Positions 51,599 through 60,127 are shown, counted from the first letter of the stretch. The stretch: 64,000 nucleotides of DNA from UBA668 sp039796575 (GCA_039796575.1 JBDKJP010000046.1:104252-168251); one strand, 5' to 3'. Notes: generated from the letters alone by a model not told the origin. Numbers and translations: made by a program.

Positions 51599-52423
51599 TC
51601 AGCCGAGGTCGACGGTGAGGCCCTCGCGGGCCACCACGATCTTCATGCCGCTGTCGACCACGCAGCCGTGGAGCTCGTCGAGCGCGGCGTCGGTGCGCGT
51701 GGGGTCGTGGTGGAACAGCGCGAGCTGCCGCACGCCGCACTCCTGCGCGAGCCAGACGGCGTAGTCGACCGTGCAGTGGCCCCAGTTGTTCTTCGCGGGA
51801 AACTCGGCGGCCGTGTACTGCGAGTCGTGGATGAGCAGGTCGGCGCCCTGCGCCAGGTCGCGCGCACCGTCGGTGAGCGAGAACGAGCCGTCGTGCGGCT
51901 GCTGGTGGTCGCTCATGTACACCACGCTGCGGCCGTTCCACTCGACCCGGAAGCCGAGCGTGGGGCCGAGGTGCGGCACGAGACGCGAGCGCACCTTCAC
52001 GCTGCCGATGGCGAAGTCGTCGTCGTTGAGCTCGTGGTAGCGAACGGTGCCGGCGAACTGCGCGATGGTGACCGGGAACACCGGCGGGCAGATCATCTCC
52101 TCGAACACGGTCGACAGCGGGCGACCGTCGTCCTGCTGCGGGGCGTAGATGTCGAGCTCGGCGCCGGGCTTGAGGATGGGCGTGAAGAACGGCAGGCCCT
52201 GCGTGTGATCCCAGTGCAGGTGGCTGAGCAGGCAGGTGCCGCGGAACGGCTCGCCGCCGAGCTGCGTGGCACCGAAGTAGCGGGCACCGGTGCCGAGGTC
52301 GAACATGATGGGCTGCTCGCCGGGAATGCGAACAGCGACGCACGACGTGTTGCCGCCGTACTTATGGGTGTCTTCGCCATGGCAGGGCGTGGAACCACGC
52401 ACTCCATAGAACGTGACCTGCAT
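51599..52423 (-). CDS. Metallo-beta-lactamase-fold phosphodiesterase-like protein
   Basis: A 274-residue MBL-fold enzyme that starts MQVTFYGVRGSTPCHGEDT. It has GGNTSCVAV, MFDLGTGARYFG, the zinc motif LSHLHWDHTQGLPF, YMSDHQ and LALFHHDPTRTD. The wording matches the GVRGSxP branch (PhnP/cyclic-nucleotide phosphodiesterase-like). Substrate unknown. I chose ATG 52423 because it is the family start; an in-frame ATG 10 codons upstream is the alternative. Confidence 0.83.
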   Translation of the reverse strand: MQVTFYGVRGSTPCHGEDTHKYGGNTSCVAVRIPGEQPIMFDLGTGARYFGATQLGGEPFRGTCLLSHLHWDHTQGLPFFTPILKPGAELDIYAPQQDDGRPLSTVFEEMICPPVFPVTIAQFAGTVRYHELNDDDFAIGSVKVRSRLVPHLGPTLGFRVEWNGRSVVYMSDHQQPHDGSFSLTDGARDLAQGADLLIHDSQYTAAEFPAKNNWGHCTVDYAVWLAQECGVRQLALFHHDPTRTDAALDELHGCVVDSGMKIVVAREGLTVDLG

Positions 52424-52510
52424 CGAACGTTGGTCCCCGATGGCGGTCACCATAGTCGCGGCTCACCGGGCGACAAACAGCACCGTGCGTGACCATTGTC
52501 ATGACGCGGC

Positions 52511-52516
52511 TACGTT
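52511..52516 (+). promoter_or_regulatory. -10 box of the selenoprotein operon
   Basis: TACGTT ends 6 nt before ATG 52523, again implying a leaderless message. It is the only promoter-like box I see for the three genes to 55369. Confidence 0.5.
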
Positions 52517-52522
52517 GCGGCC

Positions 52523-53395
52523 ATGACCGGCACGGCACACCAGATCGTCACCGCGAACGGCGTGGAGTTCGCCGTCCTCTCCGAAGGCAGCGGCCCGTTG
52601 GCCCTGTGCCTGCACGGCTTCCCCGACTCCGCGCACGGTTGGCGGCACCTGCTGCCGGCGCTCGCCGACGCGGGGTACCGGGCGGTCGCACCGTTCCAGC
52701 GCGGCTACGCACCGACGGCCGTGCCCGCCGACGGTCGCTACCAGTCGGGCGTGCTCGGCGTCGACGCCAACGCGCTGCACGACGCGCTCGGTGGCGACGG
52801 CGACGCCGTCATCATCGGTCACGACTGGGGCGCGTCGGGCACGCACGGTGCCGCCGTGCTCGAGCCCGAGCGGTGGCGCAAGGTGGTCACCATGGCCGTG
52901 CCGCCGGGACCGGCCATCGCCATGGCGTTCCTCGGCAACTTCGATCAGCTGAAGCGCAGCTGGTACATGTTCTTCTTCCAGCACCCGCTCTCCGACATGG
53001 TGGTGCCGGCCAACGACCTCGCGTTCATCGATCGCATCTGGCAGGACTGGTCGCCGGGCTACGACGGCACGGCCGATGTGGCGAACGTGAAGGACGCCCT
53101 GCGCGACCCGGCCCACCTCGCCGCCGCCATCGGCTACTACCGGGCCACGTTGGGCGACGGGTTGAAGGACCCTGCGCTCGACGCCGCCCAGGCGGCCACG
53201 TCACAGTTCCCCACCCAGCCGATGCTGTACCTCCACGGCCGCAACGACGGGTGCATCGGCGTGGAGGTGGCCGAGTTGGCCGCCACCATGGCGCCGCCGA
53301 ACATCACGTTCGACCTCGTCGACGGCGCCGGGCACTTCCTGCAGCTCGAGCGGCCCGACGTGGTGAACGCGAAGGTGCTGGAGTTCCTGGCGTGA
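52523..53395 (+). CDS. Epoxide hydrolase-like alpha/beta hydrolase
   Basis: A 290-residue alpha/beta hydrolase. The oxyanion region is LCLHGFPDSAHGW, the nucleophile elbow GHDWGAS with Asp101, the cap spans ~125-210, and the C-terminal His is in DGAGHFLQLERPD. An Asp nucleophile with HGFP is the epoxide hydrolase/haloalkane dehalogenase pattern. Its stop overlaps the next gene's GTG start (GTGA), placing it first in an operon with the thioredoxin-fusion protein and the UGSC selenoprotein. Confidence 0.83.
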   Translation: MTGTAHQIVTANGVEFAVLSEGSGPLALCLHGFPDSAHGWRHLLPALADAGYRAVAPFQRGYAPTAVPADGRYQSGVLGVDANALHDALGGDGDAVIIGHDWGASGTHGAAVLEPERWRKVVTMAVPPGPAIAMAFLGNFDQLKRSWYMFFFQHPLSDMVVPANDLAFIDRIWQDWSPGYDGTADVANVKDALRDPAHLAAAIGYYRATLGDGLKDPALDAAQAATSQFPTQPMLYLHGRNDGCIGVEVAELAATMAPPNITFDLVDGAGHFLQLERPDVVNAKVLEFLA

Positions 53396-54837
53396 CCCAC
53401 CCCGACGCCCGGGTGCTGCCCGACGGGCTGGTGGTGTTCGTCAAGCGCGAGTGCGAGACGTGCCGCATGGTCGCGCCGCTGCTCGCGCAGTTCCCCGTGG
53501 CGGTCGTCACCCAGGACGACCCGGCCTTCCCGGAGGGCGTCGAGGCCCGCCACGACGCCGACCTGTCGTGGAGCTGGCACCACGACATCGAGACCGTGCC
53601 CACGCTCATCCGCGTGGTCGACGGTGTGGAGGTCGAGCGCACCGTGGGGTGGCTGCGTGCCGACTGGCAGCGCATCACCGGGGTCGACTCGCTCGGCGAC
53701 GACCTCCCCGTGATGCGCCCCGGCTGCGGTTCGATGTCGGTCGACCCCGACCTCGCGCCCGGGCTCGCGGCAGCGTTCGGCGGCGGGGTGCTGAAGTCGC
53801 GCCGGCTGGAGCTGGCGGCGATGGACGACGAGTTCGAGATGATGTTCGACCGTGGCTTCACCGACGGCCTGCCCGTGGTGCCGCCCACCGAGGAGCGCGT
53901 GCTGCGCATGCTCGAGGGCACGCACCGCGACCCCCAGGAGATCGTCGCCGTCGTACCGCCCGACCTGGTGCCCGTCACGGTCGAGAAGGTGGCCGTCAAC
54001 GCGGTGATGGCCGGTTGCAAGCCCGAGTACCTGCCGTGGGTGCTCGCCGCCGTCGAGGCCGTGTGCACCGACGAGTTCAACATCCACGGCGTGCTCGCCA
54101 CCACGATGCCCGTCGGACCGGTCATCGTGTGCAACGGCCCCGGCACGCGGGCCATCGGCATGAACGGCGGTGGCAACGCGCTCGGTCAGGGCAACCGCGC
54201 CAACCTCACCATCGGCCGCGCGGTGCAGCTCGTGGTGCGCAACGTCGGCGGTGGCCGACCCGGCGAGGTCGACCGCGCCACGCACGGCAACCCCGGCAAG
54301 ATCAGCTTCTGCTTCGCCGAGCTCGAGTCGTCGTCGCCGTGGACCTCGCTCGCGCAGTCGCGCGGGTTCGACGCCACCACCGACACGGTCACGGTGTTCG
54401 CCGGCGAGGGCCCGCGCTGCATCGTCGACCAGAAGGCACGCACCGCCGACGAGCTCGCCACCGTGTTCGCGGCCTGCCTGCGCACGCTGCACAACCCGAA
54501 GCTCATCCTCGCGTTCGACGCCATCCTGGTGGTCGGCCCCGAGCACGCTCGTGTGTTCGCCGAGGCGGGCTGGGACCGCGACCGCGTGCTCAGCGAACTC
54601 CACTCGCGCCTGCAGTTCCCGGGTGCCGAGCTGGTGCACGGCGCCGGCGGCATCGCCGACGGCATCCCCGAGCACCTGAAGGACGTGCCGGCGCTGCCGA
54701 AGTTCCGCCCCGAGGGCATTCTGCTCGTGCACGCCGGTGGCGGCGCGGGGCTGTTCTCGATGATGATCGGCGGCTGGGCGAACGGCGCCACCGGTTCGCA
54801 ACCCGTCACCTGGCCCGTGGAATACGCTGCGACATGA
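53392..54837 (+). CDS. Thioredoxin-like domain fused to a UGSC-associated domain
   Basis: A 481-residue fusion. Residues ~10-100 form a thioredoxin-like fold with the redox pair C21-E-T-C24 and a cis-Pro at T68-V-P70. A linker holds PGCGSMS (111-117). From ~145 an uncharacterised domain begins FDRGFTDGLPVVPPTEERV and includes AGCKPEYLPWVLAAVEA, PVGPVIVCNGPG and FAGEGPRCIVDQKART. I have seen this domain beside UGSC-family selenoproteins. It probably reduces, or works with, the selenoprotein encoded 13 nt downstream (inference). The GTG start overlaps the hydrolase stop. Confidence 0.75.
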   Translation: MTHPDARVLPDGLVVFVKRECETCRMVAPLLAQFPVAVVTQDDPAFPEGVEARHDADLSWSWHHDIETVPTLIRVVDGVEVERTVGWLRADWQRITGVDSLGDDLPVMRPGCGSMSVDPDLAPGLAAAFGGGVLKSRRLELAAMDDEFEMMFDRGFTDGLPVVPPTEERVLRMLEGTHRDPQEIVAVVPPDLVPVTVEKVAVNAVMAGCKPEYLPWVLAAVEAVCTDEFNIHGVLATTMPVGPVIVCNGPGTRAIGMNGGGNALGQGNRANLTIGRAVQLVVRNVGGGRPGEVDRATHGNPGKISFCFAELESSSPWTSLAQSRGFDATTDTVTVFAGEGPRCIVDQKARTADELATVFAACLRTLHNPKLILAFDAILVVGPEHARVFAEAGWDRDRVLSELHSRLQFPGAELVHGAGGIADGIPEHLKDVPALPKFRPEGILLVHAGGGAGLFSMMIGGWANGATGSQPVTWPVEYAAT

Positions 54838-54850
54838 GGAGGTCAGCACG

Positions 54851-55369
54851 ATGAGCAGAGTGGTCCTCGACCCCACCGGCGAGAAGTCGGTGCCGCATCG
54901 CGAACGGCTGCCGCGCCCCAGCAGCTTCGACGGCCACGTCATCGGCCTGCTCGACATCTCCAAGCCGCGCGGCGACGTGTTCCTCGATCAGCTCGAGCGG
55001 CGGCTCACCGCCGCCGGCGCGCAGGTGCGTCGGTACAGGAAGCCGACGTTCACCAAGCCGGCGCCGGTCGACCTGCGCCACGAGATCGCCACCCAGTGCA
55101 CCCTGGTCATCGAGGCGCTCGCCGATTGAGGCAGCTGCACGTCGTGCAGTGTGCACGACATCGTGGATCTGGAACGCCGGGGCCTCCCCGGTGTGTTCGT
55201 CGCGTCGGCCGAGTTCGTCGAGGCCGCCACGGCGCAGTCGAACGCGCTCGGCTTCCCCGATGTGGCGCGGGTGTTCACCCCGCACCCCATCCAGGACCGC
55301 ACCGACGACGAGATGCGGGCGTACGCCGATCTGGCGTACGATGCCATCGTCGCCTCGATCACCACCTGA
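54851..55369 (+). CDS. UGSC-family selenoprotein with in-frame TGA (selenocysteine 93)
   Basis: Read through the TGA at 55127-55129, this is a 172-residue protein: residues 1-92 (VVLDPTGEKSVPHRERL, GLLDISKPRGDVFLDQL, VRRYRKPTFTKPAPVDL), then U93-G-S-C96-T-S-C99 and SVHDIVDLERRGLPGVFV onward to residue 172. The motif U-G-S-C defines the UGSC selenoprotein family, and both flanks match that family. The frame stays open and protein-like for 79 codons after the TGA. GAGGAGG lies 8 nt before the ATG. Reading it as two genes (54851-55129, 55151-55369) would be an error. Function unknown; probably redox or selenol chemistry. Confidence 0.85.
55141..55159 (+). promoter_or_regulatory. SECIS-like hairpin downstream of the TGA codon
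   Basis: GTCGTGCA (55141-55148) and TGCACGAC (55152-55159) form a perfect 8-bp stem with a GTG loop, starting 11 nt after the TGA. Bacterial SECIS elements are hairpins in this position with a G in the apical loop. A competing 6-bp hairpin (55135-55149) overlaps it. Confidence 0.65.
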
Positions 55370-55414
55370 TCCGTGGCGGCCTGCGGGCCTGACGAACAAG
55401 GTGGACCACCCCCG

Positions 55415-57475
55415 ATGATCTCCCGAGTGCTTGCCGCTGCCACCGTGCTGGCGGCCGCTGCCGTTCCCCTCCTGCCGTCCACCGCGGCACCGTCGGCCTC
55501 CGCCGTGTCGTGCACGGTCACCGTGCGGCTGTCACCGGGCGTCTCCAACGCTGCCGTGGTGTGCCTCGAGCAGCGTCTGCAGGAGCTCGGCTACCCGAGC
55601 ATCACCGCCGACACCTCCTACGACAGCGTGTCGGTGGGTGCGGTGCGCGACTTCCAGCTCAAGCGCGGCCTCTACGCCGACGGCATCGTCACGTCGATCA
55701 CCGGCCGCCAGCTCGGCCTGCGCGGTGCGTTGCCCGCCGCCGGCAGCCCGAAGGTGACCGTGCTCGGCGACAGCACGTCGGCGGCGATGCGCTGGTACGA
55801 CGAGGCCCGCAACGAGACCACCATCTACGACGTGATGGGCACCACCTACGACCTGCAGTGGTCCGTGGAGAGCTGTCGGCGCCTGATGGCGACCAGCTGC
55901 GTCGGCCGAACCGACCTCGGCAGGCGCTGGACCCCGGTGAGTGTGCTGCCCGAGATGCGCACCAACCTGAAGGGCCGCCTCGGCCAGGCGGTGGTCATCA
56001 TGGCCGGGTACGACGACTACCCGAGCATCAGCGACGACATCGACGCCATCATGGCGGAGGCCGAAGCACAGGGCGTGTCGCGCGTGTTCTGGCTCACCTA
56101 CCGCACGTCCACCAGCTACGGCTACGGCGCCTACTACGCGAACCACAACGCTGCCCTGCAGGCGGCCAAGGTGAAGCACCCCAACCTCGTGGTGCTCGAC
56201 TGGAACGGCTACACGCGGTCGATGCCGTCGACCACGCAGCGCACGTGGTTCGAGGCCGACGACATCCACATGACCCGGGCCGGTGGTCTGGCGCTCGCCC
56301 AGTACCTGAAGAGCAACATCGACGCGAGCGAGATCACCGAGTGCACGGCGATCAACACCGACGCCGGCACCACTCCTCCCGCGGCAGGCACCCCTGCGAC
56401 GCCGCCCGCCACACAGGAGGGGTTCGTCGGCATCACCCCGGTGCGCGTGTTCGACTCCATCTCGCTCGGCCAGGGCAAGGTGGGTGCTCAGCGCATGGTC
56501 ACCATCGACCTGTCGTCGTACGTCACGAACCCTGCCGCCAGCTCGGCGGTGCTCAGCATCACCGCCATCAACCCGTGCAACGCCGGCCACCTCACCGTGT
56601 GGGACTGCGACACCCGGCCGAACACGTCGAACGTGAACTACGAGAGTGGTCGTACCACCGGCGGCGTGGCCGTGTCGTTGATGACCGACCGGCAGGTGTG
56701 CGTGTACACCCACGCCGCGGTCGACATCCGCGTCGATCTCACCGGTTGGTTCGCGCCGGGCGGTGATCTGTTCCACCCGCTCGGGCCGGTGCGTTGGCTC
56801 GACACGCGACCGAACACGCCCGCGGTGGTCGGCACCGACGGGGCGCTCGCCGGTTCGCAGATCGAGGTGCAGATCGCCGGGCTCGGCGGTGTGCCCGCCA
56901 CGGCATCCGCTGCGTGGTTGAACGTCACCGCCGACGCAGGTGCCGCCGCCACCGGACTCCACGTCTATCCCGGACCGTGCACCACCCCACCGCCGCCCGG
57001 CAGCACGGTCTCCGCGCTCGGCGGCCGCGATGCCGCGTCGAGCGCGCTGGTGAAGCTCGGGCCCACGGGCAGCGTGTGCGTGCGAGCGGGTGCCGGTGCC
57101 TCCCATGCCATCGTCGACGTCTCGGGCTGGTTCCACGACGAGTCGATCGAGGGCGGTCTCGCCTACCGACCCACGGCACCCACCCGCGTGTTGCCGGTCG
57201 GCCCGGTCGCCGCCGGTGCGCCGCGCGCCGTCACGGTCTCGGAGGTCTCGATCCTCAACGTGGTCGCCGTGTCGCCCACCGGGTTCGGTCACCTCATCGT
57301 GCGGCCGTGCGGCAGCACCGACAACAGCTCGCTGCTGAACTACGCCCCGCGTGAGAACACGGCGAACCTCGGCGTCATCGCGCCCGGCACGTCGAGCCAG
57401 GTCTGCATCACGCCGGCCACCGCCACGAACGTGCTCGCCGACCTCACCGGCCAGTTCGTCACGCCCATCGTCTGA
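55415..57475 (+). CDS. Secreted SGNH-type hydrolase with peptidoglycan-binding and repeat modules
   Basis: A 686-residue exported protein. A signal peptide (~1-30) is followed by a PG-binding-1-like domain (~40-105, VVCLEQRLQELGYP, VGAVRDFQLKRGLYADGIV). Next comes an SGNH/GDSL hydrolase-like domain with VTVLGDSTSAAM (Ser120), a Gly-containing block II/III (VVIMAGYDDY) and DDIHMTRAGG (Asp-x2-His). A Thr/Pro linker leads to three beta-rich modules like those in the protein at 520-2460 (VRVFDSISLGQGKVGA; VRWLDTRPNTP; GLGGVPATA). It may deacylate a wall polymer (inference). Confidence 0.78.
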   Translation: MISRVLAAATVLAAAAVPLLPSTAAPSASAVSCTVTVRLSPGVSNAAVVCLEQRLQELGYPSITADTSYDSVSVGAVRDFQLKRGLYADGIVTSITGRQLGLRGALPAAGSPKVTVLGDSTSAAMRWYDEARNETTIYDVMGTTYDLQWSVESCRRLMATSCVGRTDLGRRWTPVSVLPEMRTNLKGRLGQAVVIMAGYDDYPSISDDIDAIMAEAEAQGVSRVFWLTYRTSTSYGYGAYYANHNAALQAAKVKHPNLVVLDWNGYTRSMPSTTQRTWFEADDIHMTRAGGLALAQYLKSNIDASEITECTAINTDAGTTPPAAGTPATPPATQEGFVGITPVRVFDSISLGQGKVGAQRMVTIDLSSYVTNPAASSAVLSITAINPCNAGHLTVWDCDTRPNTSNVNYESGRTTGGVAVSLMTDRQVCVYTHAAVDIRVDLTGWFAPGGDLFHPLGPVRWLDTRPNTPAVVGTDGALAGSQIEVQIAGLGGVPATASAAWLNVTADAGAAATGLHVYPGPCTTPPPPGSTVSALGGRDAASSALVKLGPTGSVCVRAGAGASHAIVDVSGWFHDESIEGGLAYRPTAPTRVLPVGPVAAGAPRAVTVSEVSILNVVAVSPTGFGHLIVRPCGSTDNSSLLNYAPRENTANLGVIAPGTSSQVCITPATATNVLADLTGQFVTPIV

Positions 57476-57478
57476 CGG

Positions 57479-58315
57479 TCACGGCAGGCGCAGCAGCGCC
57501 CCGTGGTGCACCACCAACCCGTCCGCGATCAGCGACGCCACCAGCCGTGCGGCGCGGTCGTGGTCGCATCCCATCACCGCGGCAGCATCGGCGTCACCGA
57601 CCGCCGCCGCCGACAGCGCCCGCAGCAGACGGCCGCGGGCCTGACGGTCGCTGCCCTCGAACCGGGCCTGGGTGCGGCTCACCCCGGCGCTGCCCACGGC
57701 CGGGTCGGCGCCCTCACCGTGCCACGCGCACGTGTCGGCCAGCGGGCACGCCTCGCACCCGGGCGACTGCGGCCGGCACAGCACCGCGCCGAGATCCATC
57801 AGACACTGGTTCCACGCCCACGCGTCGCCGAGGGGAACCTGGGCGTCGGCCAGCGCCTGCACCTCGCGAGGTGTGAGACGTCGGCCCTCGTGACGGGCGT
57901 AGACGCGGGCGATGTTGGTGTCGACCACCGCGGCATCGAGCTCGAACGCGAACGCCATCACCGCCCTCGCCGTGTACGCACCCACGCCCGGCAGCGCGAG
58001 CAGCCCCTCGAGCGTGCGCGGGAACGCGCCGAGGCGTTCCACCTCCACCGCGGTGGCGTGCAGGTTGCGGGCACGCCGCGGGTAGCCGAGGCCCTGCCAG
58101 CACCGCAGCACGTCGCCCAACGGTGCCGCCGCGCACACCGCGGTGGTGGGGAACTCGTGCAGGAACGCGTGCCACTTCGGGATCACGCGTGGCACCTGTG
58201 TCTGCTGCAGCATCACCTCGCTGACGAGCACCTCCCACGGGTCGCGGGTGTGTCGCCAGGGCAGGTCGCGCAGCCGTGGCACTCCCCACGCGAGCACGCG
58301 CCCGGTGAGGGTCAT
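57479..58315 (-). CDS. mutY: A/G-specific adenine DNA glycosylase (compact form)
   Basis: A 278-residue HhH-GPD glycosylase that removes adenine opposite 8-oxoguanine. The catalytic Glu is in VSEVMLQQTQVPRVI, the helix-hairpin-helix is LLALPGVGAYTARAV, the catalytic Asp is in AAVVDTNIARV, and the [4Fe-4S] ligands are C-x6-C-x2-C-x5-C in CRPQSPGCEACPLADTC. The NUDIX-like 8-oxoG-recognition domain is absent; a short helical domain takes its place. It follows the MaoC gene by 4 nt. Confidence 0.87.
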   Translation of the reverse strand: MTLTGRVLAWGVPRLRDLPWRHTRDPWEVLVSEVMLQQTQVPRVIPKWHAFLHEFPTTAVCAAAPLGDVLRCWQGLGYPRRARNLHATAVEVERLGAFPRTLEGLLALPGVGAYTARAVMAFAFELDAAVVDTNIARVYARHEGRRLTPREVQALADAQVPLGDAWAWNQCLMDLGAVLCRPQSPGCEACPLADTCAWHGEGADPAVGSAGVSRTQARFEGSDRQARGRLLRALSAAAVGDADAAAVMGCDHDRAARLVASLIADGLVVHHGALLRLP

Positions 58316-58319
58316 GCGG

Positions 58320-58832
58320 TCAGTCCCAGGCGGCGTCGCTGTCGTACGGGCGCGGGCGCTGCGGCGCGAACTCGCGCTTCCACACCATCACCCGACGACG
58401 GAAGTAGCACACTTCCTTGCCGTCCTGGTTGAACGCCTTGGTCTCGACGGTGACGATGCCGCGGTCGTTCTTGCTCTTGCTCTCCTGCACGTCGAGCACC
58501 CGCGTCTCGGCGTGGATGGTGTCGCCGTGGAACGTGGGGAACTTGTGCTGCAGCGTCTCGACCTCGAGGTTGGCGATGGCCGCACCGCTCACGTCGGGCA
58601 CGCTCATGCCGAGCACGAGCGAGTAGACGAGGTTGCCGACCACCACGTTGCGGCCCTGCACGCTCTGCTGCGCGAACCAGTCGTTGGTGTGCAACGGGTG
58701 GTGGTTCATCGTGATCATGCAGAACAGGTGATCGTCGTACTCGGTGATGGTCTTCCCCGGCCAGTGCTTGTAGATGTCGCCCACCACGAAGTCCTCGAGG
58801 TGGCGGCCGAAGGGTCGCTCGTGAACGGTCAT
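58320..58832 (-). CDS. MaoC-like hydratase/dehydratase
   Basis: A 170-residue hot-dog-fold protein. FVVGDIYKHWPGKTITEYDDHLFCMITMNHHPLHTNDWFA holds the hydratase signature with Asp and His residues (spread over residues 15-54), and VVVGNLVYSLVLGMSV and FHGDTIHAETRVL complete the fold. It probably hydrates an enoyl-CoA. TAGCGT ends 7 nt before ATG 58832. It forms a two-gene operon with mutY. Confidence 0.87.
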   Translation of the reverse strand: MTVHERPFGRHLEDFVVGDIYKHWPGKTITEYDDHLFCMITMNHHPLHTNDWFAQQSVQGRNVVVGNLVYSLVLGMSVPDVSGAAIANLEVETLQHKFPTFHGDTIHAETRVLDVQESKSKNDRGIVTVETKAFNQDGKEVCYFRRRVMVWKREFAPQRPRPYDSDAAWD

Positions 58833-58839
58833 GGCCGCG

Positions 58840-58845
58840 ACGCTA
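58840..58845 (-). promoter_or_regulatory. -10 box of a leaderless promoter (MaoC gene)
   Basis: Minus-strand TAGCGT ends 7 nt before ATG 58832. It overlaps the 3' end of the region just after the UPF0104 gene stop. Confidence 0.5.
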
Positions 58846-58846
58846 G

Positions 58847-60127
58847 TCAGGACGGGTCGGCGTCTCCACCTCGACCGGGGCCGCGGGCGGGCCACTGGGT
58901 CGGGGGGTCGTCGGGCGCGGCACCGTTGGAGGGATGGCCGGACACGGATTCGGGGATGCGCCGACGACGGCCGAAACGGGCTGCGAAGTCGAGCGCGCTC
59001 TCGCGGTTCGTCTCGGTCTCGGCGGCAAGTTCGCGCAGCGTCTTCAACTTCTCGCGTCGGTTGATGCTCCACGGACCGAAGCGCAGGCTGGCGTACATCA
59101 CCGCGCCGAGCAGCATGGGGAACCAGTACTGCGCGAAGCGGTAGCTGAGCACGCCGAGCGTGGCCTCCGAGCGGGTGAGCCCGAAACCGACGAGCGTGGG
59201 GATGAGCACGCCTTCGATGACGCCGAGGCCACCGGGTGTGATGGGGATGACGGCGAGCACGTTCGCGAGGCCGAACGCGATGATGAGCGCGTCGGGGTCG
59301 ACGGCCGGCCCGAACGCACGCAGGAACACCCACAGCGACGCCATGTCGAGCACCCAGTTCGCCGCAGCCCAACCGGCGACGCGCACGAGCAGTTGACGGT
59401 CGGCGGCGAGATCCTCCAGACGGCCACCCACCTGGCGCACCGCGGCACCGGCGCGCTCTTCGCTGAAACCGAACTTGCGGGCGAACCAGCGCAGCAGGCG
59501 TTCGGCGCGCGCCGCGCCCTCCATCAGTCCGAACACCAGTGCCGCGGCGCCGCCCATGATGATGACGCCGGCGACGGCGGCGGTGCCGTAGAGCGCGTTC
59601 ACGCCGCGGGCGGGGATCGACACGATGAGGCCGCCCCACAGGATGACGTTCAACATCACGGCCGAGCCGAGGCCGGCGGTGGCGAGCGCGAAACCCGCAT
59701 CCGCACCCTGCGCTCCCGACAGCGTGAGCAGGCGGTAGCCGAGCGCGGAGCCGGCGGCGCTGCCACCGGGCACGACGCTGCTGAGCGCCTTGGTGCTCAT
59801 CTGGATGCGGAACAGCCGGAGTCGGGAGATGACGTGGGCGCTCTCGCCCAACGCGGCGCGGGTGAGCAACGAGTAGCAGAACAGCGCCGAGAGCTGCAGC
59901 CCGAGGCCGGCAGCGAGCAGCGCCGGGTTCACCGTACGCAGGTCACCGGCCGCCTTGCGCAGGCCGGGGATGAGCGGGATGACGAAGAACCACACCACCA
60001 GCGCGACGGCGAGAGCCTTCAGCGTGAGGCGGACAGGACGGACGCGACGCGGGCGCGGCGGCCCACCCGTGTCGTCGAGCGACACACGGGGCAGCTCACC
60101 GGTGAGGGGTCCCGGGTCGTAACTCAC
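58847..60127 (-). CDS. UPF0104 / lysylphosphatidylglycerol synthase-like membrane protein
   Basis: A 426-residue integral membrane protein with about eight helices. VPGGSAAGSALGYRLLTLSG and PITPGGLGVIEGVLIPTLVGFG are the paired signature regions of the UPF0104/flippase-like domain. There is no soluble transferase domain, so it is not a full MprF. It could move or flip a lipid (inference from family). The Pro-rich N- and Arg-rich C-termini are cytosolic. The start is GTG 60127. Confidence 0.83.
   Translation of the reverse strand: MSYDPGPLTGELPRVSLDDTGGPPRPRRVRPVRLTLKALAVALVVWFFVIPLIPGLRKAAGDLRTVNPALLAAGLGLQLSALFCYSLLTRAALGESAHVISRLRLFRIQMSTKALSSVVPGGSAAGSALGYRLLTLSGAQGADAGFALATAGLGSAVMLNVILWGGLIVSIPARGVNALYGTAAVAGVIIMGGAAALVFGLMEGAARAERLLRWFARKFGFSEERAGAAVRQVGGRLEDLAADRQLLVRVAGWAAANWVLDMASLWVFLRAFGPAVDPDALIIAFGLANVLAVIPITPGGLGVIEGVLIPTLVGFGLTRSEATLGVLSYRFAQYWFPMLLGAVMYASLRFGPWSINRREKLKTLRELAAETETNRESALDFAARFGRRRRIPESVSGHPSNGAAPDDPPTQWPARGPGRGGDADPS

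Noticed and set aside
54851..55129. Pseudogene or two separate genes split by a stop
   Set aside because: The TGA is exactly at the U of U-G-S-C, the frame stays intact and protein-like for 79 codons after it, and a SECIS-like hairpin follows.
55175..55193. Strong GC hairpin (CCGGGG/CCCCGG) as the SECIS
   Set aside because: It lies about 45 nt after the TGA, farther than bacterial SECIS elements usually do, and its loop (CCT) has no G; the hairpin at 55141-55159 fits better.
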